Assembly: GCA_017429525.1 (NCBI GenBank) | Contig: JAFROT010000044.1 | Coordinates: 1-45,950 of the forward strand | Length of the DNA stretch: 45,950 bases | Direction: 5' to 3' | From: Bacteroidaceae bacterium | Lineage (GTDB): Bacteria; Bacteroidota; Bacteroidia; Bacteroidales; Bacteroidaceae | Part shown: one piece after another, positions 36,985-43,570 of the stretch | Position numbering within the stretch: position 1 is the first letter of the stretch | How the letters are laid out: each line of letters starts with the position of its first letter | Program-made: the position numbers and the translations under genes | Notes under the pieces: model-generated | The model's input: only the letters and a program-made list of their open reading frames with translations | The model's database searches: none | What the model was told of the DNA's origin: nothing

Positions 36985-37866
36985 ATGAAAAATAATAACC
37001 CTCAAACCCCAAAGGGAATAGCATCAGGTGATTCTTTAAGCGTGAAGCCACCCATTGGGGCGAGCGCTGTCGCTGAGTTCCTTTCTCGTTTCCTCAGTGG
37101 CCTCACTACAGCTGAGGAAGAGCGCCTGCTCCGCTCGGCAATCGAAACCAAGGCAGCCCATGGAACTGCGCTCACTGAAGACGAGCGTGCTGCCTTTGCC
37201 ATCTTACGACTCTCCTTTCCCGAAGAGGATACAACCACGCTGTTAACAGAAGACCTCAGTGATGAATATGAAACCTTGATTGCCAATAGACAGACAATCC
37301 AGTCGAGTTTGAATTTCAACAACAGCGGATTGATACATCATCGTTCCCTTCCCCTGCATTCACGCCTCTTCCGCATTGCAGCCTCCTTCACAGCCATAGC
37401 AGCCGTTTTCGCGCTCGCGTTCCTTATTATAATTAAAGATAAGCCTGCTCATCCAACGGAAAAAGAAAGCCAGGAGCTAATCTCATTATCCTCGGTAGAA
37501 CATGAGGTAGGGGAAACCCTGGACTCTCCCCCCGAGGACTCTCCCTCTGCCCTGGACTCTCCCCCCGCCCTCCCTGCTAGGGAGGGAGCAGTCACCCTTG
37601 TAGGCAGCAATCCTTCATCCAGTCTAATGCATTCTGCTCCCTCCCTAGCAGGGATGTCGGGGGGAGAGTCTTTGAGGGGAGGGCCTGTGTCTTCGGGGGG
37701 GGAGTCTGACTCGGCTTCACATCCTATCGACGACCCTGATGGTGCCGCCATCCTCGCAGCCGAACAGCAACGTATCATTGAGGCAGAGGCGGCTGCAATG
37801 GCACGTGCCATTGCCGTTCAACAGGAAAACACCCTCGCAAGCCTCAAGGCAACGTCCCCGTCGTAA
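36985..37866 (+). CDS. Probable membrane anti-sigma factor carrying palindromic element E
   Basis: A 293-aa single-pass membrane protein 22 bp after the fourth sigma gene. The N-terminal cytoplasmic part includes AVAEFLSRFLSGLTTAEEER and ALTEDERAAFAILRLSFPEE, like the helical sigma-binding regions of other anti-sigmas. The membrane span is about 129-151 (IAASFTAIAAVFALAFLIII). The outer part is low complexity: residues about 180-241 (LDSPPALPAREG, SLAGMSGGESLRGG) are encoded by palindromic element E. The C-terminus is an Ala/Glu helix (AAILAAEQQRIIEAEAAAMA). Function is inferred from position and topology. Confidence 0.7.
   Translation: MKNNNPQTPKGIASGDSLSVKPPIGASAVAEFLSRFLSGLTTAEEERLLRSAIETKAAHGTALTEDERAAFAILRLSFPEEDTTTLLTEDLSDEYETLIANRQTIQSSLNFNNSGLIHHRSLPLHSRLFRIAASFTAIAAVFALAFLIIIKDKPAHPTEKESQELISLSSVEHEVGETLDSPPEDSPSALDSPPALPAREGAVTLVGSNPSSSLMHSAPSLAGMSGGESLRGGPVSSGGESDSASHPIDDPDGAAILAAEQQRIIEAEAAAMARAIAVQQENTLASLKATSPS
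37522..37707. repeat. Palindromic element E (nested) inside an anti-sigma gene
   Basis: Inner perfect 12-bp inverted repeat GACTCTCCCCCC (37555-37566) / GGGGGGAGAGTC (37659-37670), enclosing two CCCTCCCTGCTAGGGAGGG-type hairpins with the same loop. An outer imperfect repeat GACTCTCCCCCCGA (37522-37535) / TCGGGGGGGGAGTC (37694-37707). Core 37592-37633 is homologous to that of element D. The whole is read in frame. Confidence 0.9.
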
Positions 37867-37925
37867 AACCCGAGTGTTTTGGCTTGTGGCCTCAAATTGA
37901 TAAGAAAATCAAATATGATAATAAT

Positions 37926-40256
37926 ATGAAACGATCTCATTCTTTACGTCTCATTCTCTTCATTGTTGTCATTGGCCTTTCGCCAGCTTCATGGTCGCAA
38001 CCGCTTCATGTGGAGCAAGCCTTCACTGCCCTGCTTCAGGCTTCTTCCAATGGCAAAGACTTGAAGACGACCACTTACGTGGATGCACAAACGGGCGCGC
38101 AGGCCAAGCACTCCAGCTACAATTTTACCATTCCTGTCGCGCAGGGCTCACTCATCGATGACATCTATAAGGCCTTCGAGGCCGACGAACATCTATGCAC
38201 GCAGTATGAGCGCGACGATGCTCACTCAGCACATACTTGGGCAGTGCCTATTCAGGTGCCCGGCACGGTGTTCGAGGCGAATGTTGACGCCAACACCAAC
38301 TACCTGCAAGGCGGGTTTATCGATTCCAGCAGCGTGCCCACGGCCTACTTCTACTACGTGCTGACATGGCAGGCTTCGGCAGATGGGAAAAGCCTCTCTG
38401 GGCGTGTGAATCTCTTTTTCATGGACGCCCACACACAGCACCCGGCCATCCGTCAGCCCTCCAAGCCCTCCTACGATGCGTTGCTCACCGCCATCAAATC
38501 CTTCACCTCCAGTCCTCAGAACTATGTCTCATGCAGTTTCCATTGGGCACGTGCAGCTGCCACGGGGCAATGGATCCGACGCTACAACACATGGGGGTTC
38601 AACTTCCCGCTTGAACGAGAGAGTGAACTCCTCTCGCCCCTCTACTGTGCTTTCGAGGCCGAGCGCAGCCGTGCCTACCGCTTCCTGAACAAACCTGCTG
38701 GACAGACGGCTGAGAACGTCAGCATCATTGTCGATGACCAAGGCGGCAACCTCGGCCTCGGCAGTCAGACCGACTGGAACATCATCTATGCCTATTTCGC
38801 CGACGAGGACTTCCCTCAGAACCGCTACGTCTATGCGCTCTGGTACAAAGTCGATGTACCGCGCCAGTGTATCGTAGGCGAGCTCATGGAAATCAATACG
38901 GAACGTCCCGACGGAGGCATCATCACCAATCCCTTCGTCCAACGCTCTGTACCAGAGTACCTTTGGCAATTCGGGGCGCCTAAGGTCAGGGAACTTCAAA
39001 AAGGCCAAGGTGCGTTGCCTGCTTCAACGGTCCACCCAGAAACGCAGACCTCAGCTGCATCCAGCGTAACGATGAAAGGCTTGCACGGCGAGGAACTGGT
39101 AATGAGTTATGAAGGAAATGTTGATGATGCCTTTTCTCCTGAACTATCGACACTTCGCGACGTGCTCACAGGCAAGGAATATATCAGTTTTGATAATAAC
39201 GCCACCACAATAGACTGTGAAGCAGGACTGCTCAACCGCGGCATGGATCTCGGCGCTCTCAATCGTGAGCTGGACAGCTATGCACGTGAGTTCGCGCTCA
39301 ATCGCACGCTCTACGCCAAAGGCATGGACACGTATGCTCAGATGTACAAAGAGACTAACGACCAGCTCCGCCAGCAGTTGCAACTGCAAACCAACGAAGC
39401 CACATGGATACGCGAACAGGATTTAGAGAGACTTTTGGAGGCGCGGAAGAGTCTCGCCAAAGCCGACTACGACAAACAGCTGGTCGGCCTCAACGAAAAG
39501 TATGGCAGCACTTTACGCCAGATGTCCACAGACTACAGCCAAGCCCTGCAAGCCGCTAACGCCGATTACGAGACCCAACTAAAACAATTGGCCGAAGAGT
39601 ACAACGGACGCATGAGCTTCTTCGGCAAGGACGGCACGCCGGCTCAGTTCATCCATCGCGTCTTCGACCACCTCATCACAGCTTATCATGCCGACGGAAC
39701 CCTCCTCGATGCTGCCGTAGCCAAGAAGATGAGTACGCTCGCCAAGCTGATGGGTGAGTTCGGTAATGCCGAGACCAAGGCATTCTATTTGAACCGCCTC
39801 CAGCTTCTTCAGAACAAACGTCGGGGGACGCTTGCCGACAGCTCACTCGCCGACGCCGTTGTCTGTCTCGGAGGTGAACGTGGCACGCCAGGTATCACCA
39901 CCTCCAAACAGTTCAACAAGCAGTTCAACAAACACTACGATGCTGCCAACTCTGCCATTAAGCGCTATCGTCGGGGCAAGAAAGCCAACATGCACACAGT
40001 TCGCTACTACCTCACTCAGCTCTCCACCTTCTGCTGCAATTCAGCCAGCCTGGCCACGAATCCTGCAGCCTATATCGATCGTCTCAACCAGCTGCGCGCT
40101 GCCTTCGTTGATGCCAACACTAGCTACTACACCCGTAGCTACCACACTTCAGTGGAAGACGTAACGCCTATCCACACTCTCTTCGACCAAGCCATAGAAG
40201 CCTTCAGCCGGCACGTCCACGACGTCCTCTCCATGAACTCTGATAAACCGAAGTGA
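37926..40256 (+). CDS. Large secreted protein with a central coiled coil, unknown function
   Basis: A 776-aa exported protein (signal peptide MKRSHSLRLILFIVVIGLSP to SWSQ). Residues 20-350 are of mixed composition with many aromatic residues. About 440-560 is strongly helical and likely coiled coil (DTYAQMYKETNDQLRQQLQL, LRQMSTDYSQALQAANADYE). The C-terminal 200 residues are helical. I recognise no domain. The start at 37926 was chosen for the signal peptide. Placement as third gene after ECF sigma and anti-sigma suggests it is the main product of that operon, comparable in position to the secreted protein at 30767-31819. Confidence 0.75.
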   Translation: MKRSHSLRLILFIVVIGLSPASWSQPLHVEQAFTALLQASSNGKDLKTTTYVDAQTGAQAKHSSYNFTIPVAQGSLIDDIYKAFEADEHLCTQYERDDAHSAHTWAVPIQVPGTVFEANVDANTNYLQGGFIDSSSVPTAYFYYVLTWQASADGKSLSGRVNLFFMDAHTQHPAIRQPSKPSYDALLTAIKSFTSSPQNYVSCSFHWARAAATGQWIRRYNTWGFNFPLERESELLSPLYCAFEAERSRAYRFLNKPAGQTAENVSIIVDDQGGNLGLGSQTDWNIIYAYFADEDFPQNRYVYALWYKVDVPRQCIVGELMEINTERPDGGIITNPFVQRSVPEYLWQFGAPKVRELQKGQGALPASTVHPETQTSAASSVTMKGLHGEELVMSYEGNVDDAFSPELSTLRDVLTGKEYISFDNNATTIDCEAGLLNRGMDLGALNRELDSYAREFALNRTLYAKGMDTYAQMYKETNDQLRQQLQLQTNEATWIREQDLERLLEARKSLAKADYDKQLVGLNEKYGSTLRQMSTDYSQALQAANADYETQLKQLAEEYNGRMSFFGKDGTPAQFIHRVFDHLITAYHADGTLLDAAVAKKMSTLAKLMGEFGNAETKAFYLNRLQLLQNKRRGTLADSSLADAVVCLGGERGTPGITTSKQFNKQFNKHYDAANSAIKRYRRGKKANMHTVRYYLTQLSTFCCNSASLATNPAAYIDRLNQLRAAFVDANTSYYTRSYHTSVEDVTPIHTLFDQAIEAFSRHVHDVLSMNSDKPK

Positions 40257-40286
40257 CACACATTGAATTTTGGTTAATAAAGTAAA

Positions 40287-40393
40287 GAAAAGTAAACGCT
40301 GAAGAAAGCCTAGGCATTTAGGTGAATTCATTCACTTGAAGTAAATTTTCTTCGATCACCCCGCTGCGTCGTGAGATGCGACGGGGATTTTCT
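40287..40393. repeat. Conserved intergenic repeat with GC-rich hairpin, copy 2
   Basis: A 107-bp segment nearly identical to 36180-36316 but without the loop insertion. Its right half is a terminator-like hairpin. Confidence 0.85.
40359..40393 (+). terminator. Probable intrinsic terminator of the fourth ECF operon
   Basis: Stem CCCCG.TGCGTCG (from 40359) pairs with the complement ending CGACGGGG (40386), followed by ATTTTCTT. It is about 100 bp past the stop of the secreted protein gene and forms part of the repeat. Confidence 0.6.
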
Positions 40394-40505
40394 TACTAAG
40401 CGTAAATGCCCAGAAATAATTTAGAAAAGATTGATGAAGATCGACGTTAAGATTCACGTCGATTGGCGTCTCAATCAAAATGTCAGACAAATGTCAGGGA
40501 TATAA

Positions 40506-40538
40506 TTTGCAGGGAATAGGGTAGGGGATGTACCTTTG
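40506..40538 (+). promoter_or_regulatory. Promoter of the DUF4369/TlpA gene (TTTG-N21-TACCTTTG)
   Basis: TTTG at 40506-40509 and TACCTTTG at 40531-40538, spaced 21 bp. The ATG is at 40611. Confidence 0.8.
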
Positions 40539-40610
40539 CAGCCGCTATGCCGAGGGAACTGGCATCGTGCACGTATATTTAATAAAGTATAACTCCAAAA
40601 TGAACGAACA

Positions 40611-41660
40611 ATGAAAAAGAACTTGCTGGCAGCAATGCTGCTGATGACGCTTGCGCTTGCGACACAGGCGCAGGAACTGAAATGGAAAGTCACGGGACGC
40701 GTGGCAAACGCTGAGGCTCAGGACACCCTGACGGTCATTGATGTCAAGACGCAACGCTCAGTGACTACGCTCAACGTGAAGGACGGGCAGATCATACCTG
40801 CAGTAGGGACGCTGACGGAGCCTGTCTTCTGCGCCATCCAACGTGAAGGCAGAACGGGCTGGATTATGTCTTTTGTGTTGGAGGGCGGAACCGTCACCTT
40901 GGACGTCGACCTCGACAACAGCGTGCTCCCGGGTGCCAGCGGTACGCCGATGAACGATGACCTCTCGCCCCTTCTCCGTTACCTCGCTCATCCCGTTGGC
41001 GGCTATAATCCTACAAAAGACGAGGAGTATGCAGGCCACATCCTTTCACTTGTTCGCGAAATCGTCCTACGCCACGCTTGGGATGCCCTCGGCCCGTTCA
41101 TCATTCAGATGACGCAGACGCGCTACACACCCACAGAGACTTTGGCACTCATCAGCCTCCTGAGCGAGCAGCAGAAGGGCGACTTGGACATGCAACGCTT
41201 GCAGGATAATATGACGTTGGCGGCCGAGACGGACGAGGGATGCATGTTCCGTGAACTGACGGGAGTGGGGCGCGATGGTCAGTTGGCACGTCTCTCGGAC
41301 TACGTAGGGCGCGGCCATTATGTCCTCGCCGACTTCTGGGCTTCGTGGTGTGGCCCCTGTAAGGCACGTATGCCGCAGGTGATAGGCCTCGCCCGCCGCT
41401 ATGCCGACCGTGGCTTGCAGGTCATTGGGATCACCATGAAGGAACCCGTCGAAGCCTCCGAACGTGCTGTAGGACAACTCGACATCCCCTTCCCGCAAAT
41501 CTACCAGTCCACGCCCATGTCCACCTACGGCATCACCGCCATCCCAGCCTTCATCCTCTTCGCCCCCGACGGCACCATCCTCCTGCGCCGCACCATCAGC
41601 CCCGAAGCCGTGGAGGCAAAGCTCGAGAGCCTGCTTGCATCGTCTAGAATCGTTAAATAA
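40611..41660 (+). CDS. Secreted TlpA-type thioredoxin with DUF4369-like N-terminus
   Basis: A 349-aa exported thiol-disulfide oxidoreductase. Signal peptide 1-20 (MKKNLLAAMLLMTLALATQA). The N-terminal domain (about 22-115: LKWKVTGRVANAEAQDTLTV, GWIMSFVLEGGTVTLDVDLD) has the DUF4369 pattern. A helical linker follows, then a TlpA/AhpC-TSA fold with active site WASWCGPCKARM near residue 245 and cis-Pro loop ITAIPAFILFAPDG. It probably maintains or reduces disulfides in the periplasm. It has its own housekeeping-type promoter. Confidence 0.92.
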   Translation: MKKNLLAAMLLMTLALATQAQELKWKVTGRVANAEAQDTLTVIDVKTQRSVTTLNVKDGQIIPAVGTLTEPVFCAIQREGRTGWIMSFVLEGGTVTLDVDLDNSVLPGASGTPMNDDLSPLLRYLAHPVGGYNPTKDEEYAGHILSLVREIVLRHAWDALGPFIIQMTQTRYTPTETLALISLLSEQQKGDLDMQRLQDNMTLAAETDEGCMFRELTGVGRDGQLARLSDYVGRGHYVLADFWASWCGPCKARMPQVIGLARRYADRGLQVIGITMKEPVEASERAVGQLDIPFPQIYQSTPMSTYGITAIPAFILFAPDGTILLRRTISPEAVEAKLESLLASSRIVK

Positions 41661-41933
41661 AGCAAATAAAGAATCTGTCGTATGAAAGTAATTCACTCAT
41701 AATCTTTGCGGAATAGATACTTTATGTAAATTTGGAAAGTAATTCCGAATTTGCATAAACGATGGACAATACGTTTATAAATAGAGAATAAGGGAGTACG
41801 CCGCCATTGTCCGTTAATCTTCCTTAAATAATCGCCTCTGTACGTTGACAAATGCGAACGTTGTGCGTTATATAAGTGTATGCTGTTGTGAAAGAATCGC
41901 AGGCAATTGAAGTGTGCGAATCTGAACACCGAG

Positions 41934-41971
41934 TGTTCGGAAATGAACACCTAAGTGTCCGATAATGGACA
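41934..41971 (+). promoter_or_regulatory. Paired activator-site palindromes, copy 2
   Basis: TGTTCGGAAATGAACA (41934-41949) and TGTCCGATAATGGACA (41956-41971), start points 22 bp apart. They lie about 70-107 bp upstream of the predicted start of transcription, the usual distance for sigma-54 enhancer sites. Confidence 0.7.
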
Positions 41972-42014
41972 GATGACTTTTAGACGTTTGCTCATAATCA
42001 ACGCATTATCGGCT

Positions 42015-42029
42015 TGGCACCCTTCTAGC
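42015..42029 (+). promoter_or_regulatory. Sigma-54 promoter, copy 2 (TGGCAC-N5-TAGC)
   Basis: TGGCAC at 42015-42020 and TAGC at 42026-42029 give the required GG-N10-GC spacing. Transcription would start near 42041, 31 bp before the ATG of the TlpA-like gene. No TAnnTTTG promoter lies between it and the gene. Confidence 0.7.
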
Positions 42030-42071
42030 TATATAATTGATGAATAATATTATCCATAAAGTATAGTTTCA

Positions 42072-43541
42072 ATGAAGAAAACCATCATCACCATCCTGCT
42101 CGCCCTCGTCGCAATGGGCGGACATGCACAAAGGCATCTGCCAGCGTTCCAGTACTCCAAGGAGCCTGCTGTATTAAACGGAATTATTATTGGGGATGCG
42201 GCCACAAAGAGACCAGATAGCGTGCGCGTGCGTTACGCTTTGAAATACAGCTCGGGCATGGGGGACGCTGTAAGACGTAGCAGTTCGGGTGTGGATGCTA
42301 ATGGACATTTCAGTCTGAGTCTGCCTACAGGTACGACGATAGATTGCCACGTAACAGTAGGCGAATGTCGTTTCACCTGCTATGTAGTGCCAGGTCAGAC
42401 GGTTTCTTTCAAACTTAATCTTAAAAAGCAGAATACGCAGGGGCTGACCAAAGCGTTGACGTTCGGTGGACACTTGGCCGACTTCAATCAGGATTTAGTC
42501 TATGCCACAGAACGGGGTTTTGACCCAGAGACCATCTACCGCGATGTAGAAGCGAAACGTAACATGGGACAACTGGCAGCTGAACTGTCCGAGAAAAACG
42601 AAGAGGGCTACTTCCACTATCTGGATTCCACATACCACCGAATCAATGAACTAATAGACAACGACCGAAAGATTGGCAAAGCCTATCGTGAGTTTGCAAA
42701 AGCGGCAAACCTATATGAACAGGGAGCGATGATGCCCTTCTGCGGCCAGGCTATCCAATATGAGGGCATCAGTACAGACGAAGAGTATGATGCTTTCGAA
42801 GGACGCTTGAAACAGCGTTTGGATTGTTATATGCAGGATGATCCTTGGGTCAATCCCGTGCTATGCTATGTCATGTGGGGTATGCCAGCAACTTTCGTAG
42901 ACTCGTATGTCAGCCAGCCAGTGAAGTTGCCTTCAGACTATCAGCAGTGTCTTCTGGCCTCGAAGTTTCTGCAACAGATGGGAGCAGAGAAACTGTTGCT
43001 TACAGAAGAGCAGAAAGATAGTGTACGAACGTTCTTGCCAGTTCTGGGGCGGGATGTGTTAGATTATAATGACCGGATGGACCGGGAGCTGTCATTTGTG
43101 AGTGAGCAGGGGATGTCTCGCATTTGCACTTTGCCTGACAATACAAAAGATTCTAGTGACATCCTTTCAGCTATCCTAAAACCATATCGCGGGCAGCCCG
43201 TGCTGTTAGACCTCTGGGAAACCACCTGCGGCCCGTGCCGATTTGCGTTCAAAGATATGCATGAGAAGAAAAAGGAACTGGCTAGACGTATGCACTTCGT
43301 CAGCATCGCAAGCGAGAACTCCGACCTCGCCACGTGGCAACGGCTCATTCCCAACTACATCGGAGATCACTACCGCTTGACCATGCAGCAACTCCAGGCA
43401 TTACACCGACAAATTCCTTGCGACACAAACGGAGTTCCCGTGTGGGTGGTGGTTAACTCCGACGGCACCATACACCATGCTTTCAAGGGTTGGGGCGGTC
43501 TCGACCAGATGATGGAAGAAATATCGCCAGTACTAAAGTGA
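42072..43541 (+). CDS. Secreted TlpA-like protein with TCGPC motif
   Basis: A 489-aa exported protein with signal peptide (MKKTIITILLALVAMGGHAQ). An N-terminal beta-rich domain (about 30-125: VLNGIIIGDAATKRPDSVRV, GTTIDCHVTVGECRFTCYVV) recalls DUF4369-type domains, then a helical middle and a C-terminal thioredoxin-like domain from about 360 (ILKPYRGQPVLLDLWETTCG, then PCRFAFKDM). The active-site CxxC is kept, but the Trp normally before the first Cys is Thr. The cis-Pro region reads CDTNGVPVWVVVNSDG. It is preceded by the sigma-54-type promoter and followed after 29 bp by another TlpA-like gene, so the two are probably co-transcribed. Confidence 0.85.
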   Translation: MKKTIITILLALVAMGGHAQRHLPAFQYSKEPAVLNGIIIGDAATKRPDSVRVRYALKYSSGMGDAVRRSSSGVDANGHFSLSLPTGTTIDCHVTVGECRFTCYVVPGQTVSFKLNLKKQNTQGLTKALTFGGHLADFNQDLVYATERGFDPETIYRDVEAKRNMGQLAAELSEKNEEGYFHYLDSTYHRINELIDNDRKIGKAYREFAKAANLYEQGAMMPFCGQAIQYEGISTDEEYDAFEGRLKQRLDCYMQDDPWVNPVLCYVMWGMPATFVDSYVSQPVKLPSDYQQCLLASKFLQQMGAEKLLLTEEQKDSVRTFLPVLGRDVLDYNDRMDRELSFVSEQGMSRICTLPDNTKDSSDILSAILKPYRGQPVLLDLWETTCGPCRFAFKDMHEKKKELARRMHFVSIASENSDLATWQRLIPNYIGDHYRLTMQQLQALHRQIPCDTNGVPVWVVVNSDGTIHHAFKGWGGLDQMMEEISPVLK

Positions 43542-43570
43542 ATTACTCGAAGAAACTTCAAAAAGACATC

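Larger units (their letters stand above)
40257..40610. other. Intergenic region with repeats, terminator and promoter
   Basis: Contains the conserved repeat copy 2 (40287-40393), a half copy of the GATTGACGTC repeat (40428-40472) and the promoter of the DUF4369/TlpA gene (40506-40538). No gene seen. Confidence 0.7.
41661..42071. other. Intergenic region with the sigma-54-type cassette, copy 2
   Basis: The first 170 bp is AT-rich with a short inverted motif (GGAAAGTAATTCC at 41735-41747). From about 41840 it is homologous to 35860-36060, including paired palindromes and a TGGCAC-type promoter. No gene seen. Confidence 0.7.
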
